DNA from: Saururus chinensis
Lineage: Eukaryota > Streptophyta > Magnoliopsida > Piperales > Saururaceae
Length of the DNA stretch: 64,000 nt
Assembly: GCA_035235625.1 (NCBI GenBank)
Contig: CP141148.1
Span: 23,499,057-23,563,056 of the forward strand
Direction: 5' to 3'
Position 1 is the stretch's first letter; each line of letters starts with the position of its first letter. The translations under genes and the position numbers were made by a program. This document shows, piece by piece, positions 48,001 to 58,774 of the stretch. The notes under the pieces are model-generated. The model was not told the DNA's origin and ran no database searches. It worked only from the letters and a program-made list of their open reading frames with translations.

Positions 48001-49064
48001 TTCATTCTCCTTTTGTGTTCATGTAAGAGTAGAACAAATGACTTTGTTTATCTTTCTCATTTTCGATGAAATGTATTTGGTCCTTGTTTTGAAATTTGCA
48101 ATCATTTGGAGCATTAGTATGGTGCTTGCATCTAAAATAGCAATCATTAGCAACATGATTTATTTTCTTGCAAATGAAATAATTATTGTTTTGTTTTTCA
48201 TATTTACCTCTTTCATTTGCATTCCCTTTAACATAGTATCTTCCATTTCTTTGGTTTCTTTTTCCTCTACCTTAAAATGAATTATTTTACAAAAAAAATC
48301 TTTCCTCCACCTTCCTTTTGTTCCTTGAAAGTCAATTTAGATTGAAAAACTTGCTCCATGGAGGAAAGAGTAAACTTCTTCATTCTTGCTTCATGAGTTT
48401 CAAGATAACTCATCAACTCATGCATGCTCAATTTTGATAAATCTCTTGCCACTTCAATAGAGGCCACAACATGCTCAAATTTGGCCATCATGCTTGTATA
48501 CTTTTTGCACAATCTTCTTGTTCGGAATACTATCTCCATAACTTCTAATTTCATTAACAATAGTAGCAACTCCAGAATTAAAATCTTGAACATTCTCACT
48601 ATCTTTCATTGCTAAATTATCAAATCCATCCATAAAGTATAAGCCAGGCAGCAATTACCTTTTCCATCCCTTGAAATTCATTCTTCAAAATTTTTCATAC
48701 TTCTTTAGATTTTGTAGAAGACATGATTCTTAGAAAATTTGTTTTACTCACCGCTTGTTGTATGTAGAATAGGGCTTTTGTATCTTGCTTCTTGTTTTCT
48801 TTATATGTCTTCTTCTTCTTTTCATCCCAAGTGGCTAGGTCTTCTTCATTTTGTGATTCTTCATAGCCTTCTTCAATATACTCTCATAGATCTTTGGATA
48901 TAAAAAGGGTCCTCATCTGTATACTCCAAAAATCATAGTTTTCTCCATCGAACACCGGCAGCGGAAGCTTATTCGATGAAGAACTTGAACATGAGGCCAT
49001 GGTGGTTTTAGAAATCTCAATAGAATTGATATTTACCCTCAGCTAACAAATTAGCTACCAAATT

Positions 49065-49882
49065 TGTTGAAGAGAATAAGAAAAATAAAATAAAATAGAA
49101 GATATATACTATATAGTTCTTAATAACAAAGATCAAAGGGGTTTTTGTGTGGAGTAGATGACAATGAACAAAGAAACAAGCCTATGTTTTCTTACCGTTT
49201 GCAAAATGGCGGCTCTATTAAAGCAGTGAGAAGTAAAACCATTTCAAAACCCTTACATAGAGATAGGTATTACATAAGTAAACTAACAAAAGAGTTGATA
49301 AAAATTACAAAATACCCATTGATCATTGACCCACTTTCAGGGGTCGTTTGGATACTGAATTAATTCAGTAGCGAATTAATTCAAAAAATTCATCACTGAA
49401 TATGAATTACGTTTAGTAAGAGAATTTGTTAGAATAAATTTAGATGTCACGTCAAACCTAGTTTTAAAATTTTAAACTAATATATATCTCTCTCGAACTC
49501 AGATATGCACGTTCTTAGTACCATTACACTTCTAAATTCGAGCTCTATCAAACAAGATCCCACAAGGGTAGGTAATTTTGAACTTTCAAAGTAGGCCATA
49601 CCTATATGGCACATATTTTTAGGCTCAAATTGATATGAACGATAACCATTGAAAATAATAGAATATGTAATTTTCAAAATGGTGATTAGGAGACTGAATC
49701 GATTGAATCACCTCATGATTCAGGCTAATTCAGGCTTAAAACTGCCTGAATCTAACTTTAGTACTGAATTTTTAATTCAGCGCAACTTCAGTACAAAAAC
49801 ATAATTCTAATAATTCAGTACTGAATTGAGCCTAAATCAACTAAATCTTTCACAGATTCAATACCCAAACAACCTTTTAATA
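49065..49882 (-). repeat. 5' LTR of the copia element, split by a MITE
   Basis: LTR text runs 49065-49337, then the MITE, and the last LTR bases (TTTTAATA on the plus strand) reappear at 49875-49882, directly before the target duplication CTATT. Confidence 0.75.
49338..49874. mobile_element. MITE in the copia 5' LTR
   Basis: Inverted ends GGTCGTTTGGATACTGAAT and, from the other side, GGTTGTTTGGGTATTGAAT. The element repeats TACTGAATT/AATTCAGTA words inside and has no coding region. CTTT lies on each side, a short direct repeat. The ends resemble PIF/Harbinger-type MITEs, but the family is not certain. Confidence 0.7.
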
Positions 49883-49887
49883 CTATT

Positions 49888-50889
49888 TGCCGTTTTTGTT
49901 TGCCTATAAAACTAGTTTGGAGTTAGTCCTAAAGTTGTAATGCTTCCGGTCTCAATCAATCATTTCCCTATCAAGATTTAGCAGCGTGATAATAATAATA
50001 TCTTCTTTTGTATTACATTAATAGTTTTATGTAATTTTTAAAATAAGTTAATTTTAGTTTATTCTTAAAAAAATAATATCTTTTATGTTTCCCTCTCATG
50101 GGAGCCCTTAATATTTTAAATTATATGCTAGCACAGTCAATATAAATAATATTCACGAATTAACGTGATTTGGCATATGCGCCGGCTCTTATATATATAA
50201 CTTATGCTGAACTCATTATGAAAAACAGAAAAAGCTCTTCCCATTTTAAAAATCAAATAAAAATATTAACTTCAGCCGGAGTCTTATTTTGTTGGTATAT
50301 CACCGTGGAATCTTTTCTTTTTAATACAACCCATCTTACAATTTCAACCACACAAAGTTTATTCGATCAAAAACTTTATGATTGAGTTGAAAAACGTGGA
50401 GGATATATTTTTCGTTGTAAAAAGTTCCGCAGACACAGCATCGTGTCTGACCAGCGTAAGCAATGCCTGTATTCCAGGCTGCACATTCATGAACGAGAGG
50501 ACATCACACATATTCATGACGTCAGGTCAAGAACCTAACCTTCAACGACCCCCGATAACTTTTTCTCGAGTTTCATTGCCACCCGTTTTCCTGCCTTGAG
50601 ATATTAGGACGACTTCAAGCATATTTTATGTGAATTGTGAAGGTAGAAGCTGCTCATGAAACCAGCAGCTCTTTGTCTTACACTACATTTTCAACGATGA
50701 ATAGAAGCATGTGGCCTTTCCATGATAAAAAACGACCGTCAAAATAGTTTAAGATTGGTCTGAGTTCAGGAACGTGACTAGTTCAATCCACGAAGATTCC
50801 AAGTCTCTACCAAACCCGAGTGCATTAATTCTAAATTGATGAAGATAGCGTACAAGACATTCATGGGGATGGACGGAGACGACTTTTCT
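49888..50889. other. Upstream intergenic region of the RNase-like gene
   Basis: No coding region or repeat recognised, apart from scattered AT-rich text. It probably holds the promoter of the gene at 50974. Confidence 0.45.
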
Positions 50890-50899
50890 CTATAAAAAC
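50890..50899 (+). promoter_or_regulatory. TATA box of the RNase T2-like gene
   Basis: CTATAAAAAC lies 75-84 bases before the start codon at 50974, the usual distance for a plant TATA box with a short leader. Confidence 0.65.
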
Positions 50900-50973
50900 G
50901 ATGAAGAACACGAATCTCTTCATCCAACTTTGCAACAAGTTCAGAACTCTCTGGTTTTCGTCTTTGGCTTAAC

Positions 50974-52176
50974 ATGGCTTCACGCACTGCAATCGCTTTT
51001 CTGTTCGCCTTCCTTTCCTTCACATGCATCCATGCACAAGAGCATTTCCTCCTCTATCTCAGAGTCAGTCTCTCTCTCTGTTTCTGTCTCTCTCTCTGTC
51101 ATAGGTGCCAAAAAGTAGGAAAGATTTTGATTGGTGTTTTGCGTGGTTTGTTGTGCAGTGGCCAGGAGGGATTTGCTCCAAGGGCGAGTGTTGCTACCCC
51201 TCGTCATTTCCCCGTCAAGATGAGTTCTTGGTGGAGTATTTAGCTCTTTCGAATGGCACTGGTTCTCAACCGGAGTGCGGCCAGACGCGTTTCTACTACA
51301 ATGCGGTATTTCCTTATTCCACCTCTAGTTAATTAAAGAATAGTTTCCTGATCAAGAAGAGAAGTTTTGGTTTCAAAATATACTTATCTGATCAATTCAA
51401 TCTACTGCCATCAGATTCAACCATCACTTGATGATCTCAAAAAGCACTGGCCGAGCCTCGCATGCCCAAGTGACATAGGCTTCAGAGACTGGGAATCCAT
51501 TTGGAATGTCAACGGGGTCTGCACCGGCCTTTCACAAGCAGATTACTTCACCAAGGCATTGGCCCTAAGAAAATCAGCTAACTTGCTGAACATCCTCGCT
51601 CAGAAGGGTAAAATTGATTTGCACATAATTTTATATACATTTTTATAGTAAAACGAGAATCTCTTGGTCCACGGCCAGCTAGCCAGAGCACTTTTTCCTT
51701 GAAAAATTGTGGCTACTTTGCATCTCGGCCAGGCCAAACACGTTCTGGCTGCGGCTAGGCCAGACCAGCAGCTGTTAGATCTGGTTTTACAAAAATTCTA
51801 TTATTTTGTGTACTGTTTGGGAGACAGAGAAGTTTTGTGAAATGTATAGCCACGTTCTATAAAAAATTACGAGTCACTAATAAATATACTACTTCCTACT
51901 TCTTTGTGTTGCACAAACTCAGGTATCAAGCCATCCAACGATGTCAGCTACCAACTTTCGGACGTCGAGAAGGCAATCAACGAGGGACTTGGTGGTGTGC
52001 AGGCTGCAGAGATTCACTGCGGGTCGGTGAAAAGCCCAATCATCAGGAACGTTAAGCTGTGCGTTGATAAGACTGCCACCAGTTTCATTGATTGCCCTGT
52101 TAAGCAGGCTTCCTTTTGCGCACAGACAGTTAAATTGCAGAAAATCCCTGAAAGTAGCTTGAATGATGAGTTGTAG
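50974..52176 (+). CDS. RNase T2-family (S-like RNase-related) secreted protein lacking catalytic motifs
   Basis: Exons 50974-51063, 51159-51305, 51415-51607 and 51923-52176, all with GT-AG introns, give 227 residues, the usual S-like RNase length. Residues 1-21 form a signal peptide (hydrophobic core, cleavage near IHA-Q). WPGGIC...CCYP (31-44), HWPSLACP (90-97), ADYFTKALALR (121-131) and a Cys-rich tail align with S-like RNases. The two catalytic signatures are gone: where IHGLWP is expected the text is LVEYLAL (54-60), and where HEWEKHGTC is expected it is SIWNVNGVC (107-115), so both His are absent. The frame is otherwise open with good splice sites, which suggests a maintained non-enzymatic protein. 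RNase-related storage proteins of Calystegia and ginseng roots are possible parallels. It could also be a recent pseudoenzyme without a role. Confidence 0.85.
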
Positions 52177-52257
52177 AGAAGGATGTACTGTTTGTTTGTG
52201 TCTACCTTTAATTCTTCTTGTGGATGTTTATTGAATCGAGGATTGTATTAATAAGCT

Positions 52258-52263
52258 AATAAA
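52258..52263 (+). terminator. Polyadenylation signal of the RNase T2-like gene
   Basis: AATAAA 82 bases after the stop codon. Confidence 0.55.
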
Positions 52264-53779
52264 AATGTAGTGGATGATGATATGATCTTGGGAGTTCTTG
52301 CCCCATTTTTAATTTCCCCCAGGCTCACGTTGTCCAACGTCAGCCCTGTCATCGATAGAAATCCGACGGCTACATTATGTTTGCCCCTTCTATTAATATT
52401 AATACTCACTGTTGGATCTCAATTTAACGGCTTTTGATGTAAAACTAAATTTAAAATATGGCACGCCTGAACTAGAGCTAAATTTAAAATTTTCTTTTTA
52501 TTATAGCTTATACACCCTTCTATATAAAAGCTGTTGCCAGCCAGCATAGATCCAACTTTTAAATAAACTTCAAAGAAAAGTTGTGTATATATTTAATACA
52601 CTTGACTTTTAAATGGTGCTGACATACAAAGTCAATTTACAAATTTAATAGGCAAAGAAAGCGTGACAGACTAGTCAAGGCGATGAACAACCAAATTAGA
52701 CAGTACATATTAATGAGAAGGAAAATAGGAGCAGGTTTGGATGTTGTAACCGTGAAGTTAAGGCAAACTCCACTTATTCTACTCGAAAAGTATACTTTAG
52801 CATCCGATTGGATAGAAAATATAAGTGACACTTAACGATAAGAAAATTCACTTTTCTTAGTCCAATTAGAGGTGGAGTAGGCTTTTAATTTAGAAAAAGT
52901 AAGATAAAAAAATCATTTTCCTTGAGTAAGATATCTTGCCACAAACTGAGTCTCGATTCTATCTCACTAATCGTTTCACAAACAAAACTTGTGCTAGTTT
53001 TCACAATGAAAATGTTTTCGTGACTCTCTGTGACTATAGACCTATCCGAATATCATATATATGAGGGCAATTGTACATAGATTGCGAATTCCCCTCTATG
53101 TACCATGTTGGAGCCCTATGTAGGCTAGTCAGGCTAGATGTGTCCATTCTACAACTAGAAGATACATTCGACAAGCCCGTAATATGAAGTCAAATTCTTT
53201 GAATAAAGCCTCGGGTCGACTGTAAGGGTAATTTGGTTATTTTAGACGATAGGTCAATATATAGTATTACATATGTGCATGCGCTAACAAATAAATAAAA
53301 AGTTGTGCAAATTAAAATATTAGACTACCAATATATAAGTATTACAACTTGGGTTCAATTCATAACCAAAGGATCGCCATCAAGCCATATTACTAAATAA
53401 AAAACAAATTGGGTACGTCTAGAAATGAAAGTCACATAGAAGCCCCGTCACCTCAACAAGTCTAGAATAGAACTTGTGAGCCGCACAATCACGGAAAGAA
53501 ACAACGTCTGGATTTAGCAATCTCAAATTATACTCAATGAAATGATGAACACTGCTAGCTATATGGTTGTCACAAGTTACCGCAAGAATTAAGGTTGCAA
53601 ACGGGGAGGGAGCAAGGAAGAAAGGGTAGGGGGCCACTAAATTTGTAAAATCCTTGGGGGGAGGGCGGGGTCATGTGTCCTGCCTAAATAGAAAAAACAT
53701 GGGGCCACAAAGTCCCCACTGAAAAAAACACTAGTAAATATTTATTAGGTAGGCCCCTTGACTAACAAAAGGGTGCCCA
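52264..53779. other. Intergenic DNA
   Basis: No gene recognised. Contains the repeat at 53061-53133. Small frames such as 53419-53637 (minus) match no known family. Confidence 0.45.
53061..53133 (+). repeat. Dispersed repeat shared with 25062-25135
   Basis: Second copy of the repeat described at 25062, on the same strand and also downstream of an intact gene. Confidence 0.6.
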
Positions 53780-53788
53780 TTCGAAGAT

Positions 53789-54011
53789 GGAAGCGTTTTC
53801 TATGTTCCGCTCTGACAGTGAGCCGAGTGTAAGGAACGTCTGTGAAGCGTCTGTTTTCAAGATCGGTGGCACACACGCCAACGCAAGTTAGCGTGTGTAT
53901 TACACACGCTAACGTGCGATAGCATGTGCGCCGTCGATCTTGAAATCGTACGCTTCGCAGGCTTTCCTTACGCTCGGCTCATGTTGAAGAGGGAGCATAG
54001 AAAACGCTTCC
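53789..54011. mobile_element. Mutator-like MITE, near-complete palindrome, 9-bp TSD
   Basis: 223 bp running from GGAAGCGTTTTCTATG to its reverse complement. The two arms match over most of their length and meet near a GTGTGTATTACACAC centre. TTCGAAGAT flanks both sides exactly (53780-53788 and 54012-54020). The 9-bp duplication points to a Mutator-like transposase. Non-coding. Confidence 0.88.
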
Positions 54012-55122
54012 TTCGAAGATGAGCACGTATATAAAAGTAGGCATAGGAGCACATAATGAAATGAAGACTAATGGATTTAATGCATGAATCTGTCCAACAA
54101 AACTTTTTAACTAGGTTTTCGGTTGACATAACAAGTGGACCTTACATAAGGCGTATCTGGGTCTACTTGTTCTTATCCGACCCAAACCAAGTTAAAGGAT
54201 TGAGTTTTTCCATATTGCCTCGCTGAAGAATGAAAATTTCCATATTCTCTAGTTTTTAAACGCAAATGCTATCAAACCTGGAATAACATGATATTAGCTA
54301 ATTTTTAGACAAAAATACCCCTAATAGGGGTCAGGTTTTTATAACGTGTAAAACCCTCAATAAATCACATTCACAGGCAAATGACTTCACAAAATGGTGA
54401 TTCCTCCATGAGAAGACTTCGTTCCAATTTTAAACCCATCTCACCATCGATTTCATCATTTTGAGCAGTGATCAGCGTTCACATAGAGTGAGTGGAGGTT
54501 TTTCGACCCCTCCGATCAGCGATTGTGAAAAACTGAAGTTGGTTTTTCTAAGATTAGGATTTTTTTTTATATGAAGGACATTACGAAAAAAACTCCAGCG
54601 TTAGTTCCGTTTCATCTTGTTTGTGCAAGGTGATTTTGAAAATTTCCGCCCTAAAGCAAGTTTCGGCCGTGTAGTGAGGTTCCGTCTGACGCAATCCTGG
54701 TAATGGAGTGAACTTTGGAGCAATCAGTGACCGATCAAGGGGTTAATCCGGTTTGGATCAATTTCGTGGTAAGGCCTTTCCCAAATCTACATTGTATATT
54801 CAGATGCACGATTTTTGGTATTTCGTGTATTAGAACAGACGAAGTAGGTAGTCGAAGTAGCTTATCATGTTTTTAAAAATACGATAAGTCATATATTGTG
54901 TGTTCGATAAAACGTTGGCAACACGATATTCAATAGTTGTGATATCATGTATGAGAGGTCATCTTATCGTGTATCCGATAACATGATATATCTACTTAGC
55001 GTAAATAAGGAAGTTAGTTACATAATGTGAACCAACGCACTTATTTATTATGGTCATGACCCATTGTTGATCTATATATATTTATCTAATTTTGTAGACA
55101 TAAAGTTAGAGTAATATAGCAA

Positions 55123-56626
55123 ATGGTGGAGTCAGTGAAGGCATCAGAAGATAAGAAAAAGAGAATCTACGGGAGGAGACCCGGTCCAAAAATAAATAGT
55201 TTCCCTGCTGGACTCCGTTTATCAAAAGACTTTGTATATTCACATCCGGGATGCAAGGCTATCTTGGTGGAGAATGGGTTCTACTTAGTATATGATTGCA
55301 AGCCCATCATCATCTCGAGGTCACTCTTGGATGTTCTTATTGATGAGTGCTGGGACGACTCACAATAGGTCTTCAAGATTAGGGGCAAAATACTACCTTT
55401 TACAGTGGATGAAGTGGCAATAATCATGGGTTTGAGTGGAAAAGGGAACCCATGTTAATTGGAAAGTAGAGAGGGGAAGGCTGCCCAAGGCAAGGGGTAA
55501 TTCTACAAAAAGTTCTTCCAAGGGAAGTGGCCAGAGAAGAATGGATTTGAAGACATGCTAAAAGAAGTGGTTGTCGATACACGGACTGTGTCAGACGAGG
55601 ACTTAGCACAGTTATTATTCACACATAGCAACAAAGTCGTATCCCCAACTCTATGTGATTACATAGATGATATGTCGGTCATGGGGAGCTACAATTGGGC
55701 TGGGGCCGTGCATGATATGTTGATGAGAGGCATATCATCAGCCCATTGGAACATCATGAGCAAACAGGATGAGTGCTCCGCCATGACCAGAATTCTCGTT
55801 GGGGCTTCATTGGTACTCTAGGTAACACTCATATTATAAATATCACGATGAATTCTATTATCGTTGTTCGAATGACATGATATTTCTACAAACACATGTA
55901 TATCGCGGTATCGCTCACACGATATCAAGTCAATCGTGTTTACTAAAATACAAGGTATAACACGCATGTAGGAATATTGTGTGCTCGGTAAGACGACTAA
56001 GTACCATATCGTGTATATTACATTACACGATAATTGACTATTGTGTAATGGATACTATGATGTAGCCGCGAAGCGTGTTATAGGTAACACGACTAAATTG
56101 TCATATTTACACTACTGAGCAGTTTGTTTTGTATTGTCTACCATGTATGGTTTTATGAGCATACATCCATATGGGCTCCCAGAGTCCTCCATGTAGCCCG
56201 AGGTGCAGGAGGTGGCTCGGATTTACCGAACTTTTGAGCGACGTGGAGAAGGCCACTAAACTTGACCTAACCGACGAAAAGGTGAGGATGAAGCTTCTTG
56301 CTCATCACCAGATGAGGAAGTGGTATGAGGAGGTGTCCATGTGTCTAAAGCCATACTCCCAAGTTATTATGCGAATCTCACCAATTGTCGAAGAGGCCCA
56401 CTTGACGGATGGCCAAAGGGCGACCCCAAAGGCGGGTATACATAGAACGGTACATAGGACAATGAAACCCGTCCACGCCCACCACGGCCAAATGTCAGGG
56501 CATATATAGTCCGATCAGGACATCATTGAATCATTCATCATGCCAGCTGATGTCATGATTGGGATTTGTGTCATTTACATAAGCAGGAAGTATGAGGTAG
56601 GATTCGTCTGGGTCCCCATCTATTAA
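55123..56626 (+). pseudogene. PMD/DUF1985-like gene remnant carried by the MULE
   Basis: Open pieces at 55123-55368, 55555-55821 and 56171-56509 lie in order. After a stop at 55366-55368 the text reads VFKIRGKILPFTVDEVAIIMGL, then IDDMSVMGSYNWAGAVHDML. These fit the N-terminal part of plant mobile domain or DUF1985 proteins, which in plants are often carried by Mutator elements with an Ulp1-type protease. A segment after 56509 (ESFIMPADVMIG...VGFVWVPIY) might be the start of such a protease part, but this is weak. Stops interrupt the frame and no full domain is present. Splicing could remove some interruptions; the gaps hold the ACACGAT-word clusters. Confidence 0.5.
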
Positions 56627-57040
56627 ATCAGTCAGTGCTCTACCTACACGACTGAATGCACTTTAATAAAGGTTATACGATAGTTACTTTCATCGTGTTC
56701 CCGATCACACGACATTGGTTGTAGTTGTGAGATTATAACCCATGAAGAATTACTCATCGTGTTCATGTTAACACGATATTTAGGTAAGTCGTGTGAAAAC
56801 AAAATGCCAGTCTATTATCAGCGTGTGATCGATAACACGATAGACTAACATATTGTGATACCGAATAAAAGCTTCAATTAGTCTCATACATTACCTGTAT
56901 GCCAACATTTCTTGTAGTTTGCAGTTATGCCCTAGTGTTTTGAAATATAACTTGCTATGCTCTTAGGTGTAATGTCTATTGAGTCTTTAAACATGTCATA
57001 ACATTTTCTCACAATCCAAAGGTGCGATGCTAGGGAATGG

Positions 57041-58503
57041 TCAGTTGACTTCCTTTGGGTTCCACATTGAATGGTTCGGCACTAACCTCATTATAGTCAC
57101 ATGATCTCCTATATTTGAAGCCCTTATGTACCAATTACAAGAATAATTGGAGCACTTTGCGGCATACGTATTACTATTTTCATCCACAACATGGTATGTA
57201 AAATTCGCCTTTATTGCTAAGTCGATCAAGACCCTCTTGAAATGCATTAGGCTAAGAAAATGTGCACCCAATTCGAGGAGCTTCTGGTAATCCTTTGCTT
57301 GCAAACTGCCTGTCATTAGCTGGCCTTCACCAATATTCAGTTCCAACATGTTTAAATCATCATCTATCTTCCACTTTGCCTCCGCTCAATGTCGGCATTA
57401 CTAGGGACCTCGCTGTTATCAAATTCTTCGTGGTCAGACATACTTTCCATGTTAACTATATCATTATCATACCACAAATCGTCACCCCACATTCCTTCAA
57501 ATTCTTCACCTTCTTCACCATTGTAATTTAAAGGGTTGTATGGAGGTTCATAGTCATCAAATGAAGTCCTTGTCCCACCCATCATTGGCGACAATTCCTC
57601 TGATGTATTCTGATTGACTTCTATCCAAGGTTCTGTAGTCATTGGATTGGTGAAAGAAGATTGACATGGATTTGTTGAGGACAAGTTTCCCGGTTCTCCC
57701 AATCTTCATTTTGTATTATCGTGTTAAAAAAATGTGACATCACTCAACATTGTGTATTTGATTACACGCTTACAATTCAAATCGTGTTACCAAAACCACG
57801 ATATGAATGCATGTCGTGTTATTACATCTACGCTAAAAATCATAATTGATATATCGCATGTGTATGTCGTATAATTACTAATGCGATATATTATAAATCG
57901 TATTTCTTTCTTCACACTATGATTTGAATGTAACACAATATAGTCTATATCGTGTGCTCGAGTACCGATAAAGATCAATCTCATGTATTCTAAATATTTG
58001 TTGTTATATGACAGTTTCAAATGTGAACTGCATTTCATTGACTCCAGTTTGAAATTCTACATTCAAGTTGGGCTGAGCCATTATGACCGGTAATTTAGCT
58101 CTATTGACTGTTTGGTTTCTTTCTACAAATGGTGATTTGTCACCGTTGTTGGGCTCTTTCATCTCAGCATACAATAATAACACCTCCTTATTTACCTACT
58201 TATGAATAGAGAACACTATTGCAAGTCCTCGTCGTCTTGTAATTCATATATTATGGATGATTGTGAAGATGGAATGAAATACTTCAAAGTAACATTACCA
58301 TTGACGGCAAGTCGTGATTTGATTTGAACCAGTAGCTCACCGAACCTCACTAACGGATCAATGTTCATCAACCATGTCTTTTCACCTATATACATGTCAT
58401 CATTGCCTACCTCTCCATTGTAATGTATGCAAATACTGATCATATCCATAATCGGTGTAAAATGGTGATCTAATACGCGAAATGCGGCCTTTGGAGACCT
58501 CAA
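57041..58503 (-). pseudogene. MULE transposase N-terminal region, truncated
   Basis: On the minus strand, 58503-58216 resembles the PB1-like start of plant MULE transposases (YNGEVGNDDMYIG...). Then 57702-57364 is an acidic linker (EEGEEFEGMWGDDLW), and 57349-57041 carries the MuDR DNA-binding domain (GAHFLSLMHFKRVLIDLAIK, then YAAKCSNYSCNWYIRAS with its two Cys). The DDE catalytic core, the SWIM zinc finger and the rest of the protein, which should follow to the left, are absent, so the element cannot move by itself. The three pieces are separated by about 500 and 15 bases, the larger gap with ACACGAT words. Confidence 0.65.
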
Positions 58504-58774
58504 ACAGCTTCTGGGGTGTCAAAAAATGGTTTTTTATGAACAACGAATCTCACCGGGGAGTCACTGCCGGTCATCTCCTGCCGGCAACTTCCGTTGGCCG
58601 TCAATGAATCCCAACACGGGAACGGTGTACCACTATTCTAGTGTTCATTTATTATAACATATAGGATAGTGGGAAACCTAAGGGCGGTTTTGTCCATAAA
58701 TAGGTCATATGATATTTCCATTTAAAATCCAGAGAATATGGAAATTTTCATTCTTCAGCCAGGCAATATGGAAA

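Larger units (their letters stand above)
44745..49882 (-). mobile_element. Broken Ty1/copia retrotransposon, TSD CTATT
   Basis: It lies on the minus strand. The order from its 5' end is LTR, gag (about 49000-48280) with a zinc knuckle near 48150, a protease-like segment near 47970, integrase (about 47520-46700), reverse transcriptase (about 46430-45500) and RNase H (about 45450-45033), the copia order. The purine tract AAGAAGGGG precedes the 3' LTR. CTATT flanks both sides (44740-44744 and 49883-49887). A MITE sits in the 5' LTR. The two LTRs differ at roughly one position in ten by eye, so the insertion is old. The coding region is broken with many interruptions. Confidence 0.85.
54207..58774. 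mobile_element. Mutator-like element (MULE) with long inverted ends
   Basis: TTTCCATATTGCCTCGCTGAAG at 54207, continuing through AATGAAAATTTCCATATTCTCT, is repeated in reverse complement at about 58730-58774, an inverted repeat of 50 bases or more. Weaker matches (ATGAATCT...AACAAAA) further out on both sides suggest the true ends lie near 54080 and 58820, with an insertion in the left arm. The 9-bp duplication could not be fixed. Inside are the N-terminal part of a MULE transposase (minus strand), a PMD/DUF1985-like gene remnant (plus strand) and clusters of ACACGAT words. No DDE catalytic region was seen. Confidence 0.65.

Noticed and set aside
50980-51207. Minus-strand frames opposite exons 1-2 of the RNase-like gene
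   Set aside because: Shadow of the real exons and of a CT-rich intron stretch.
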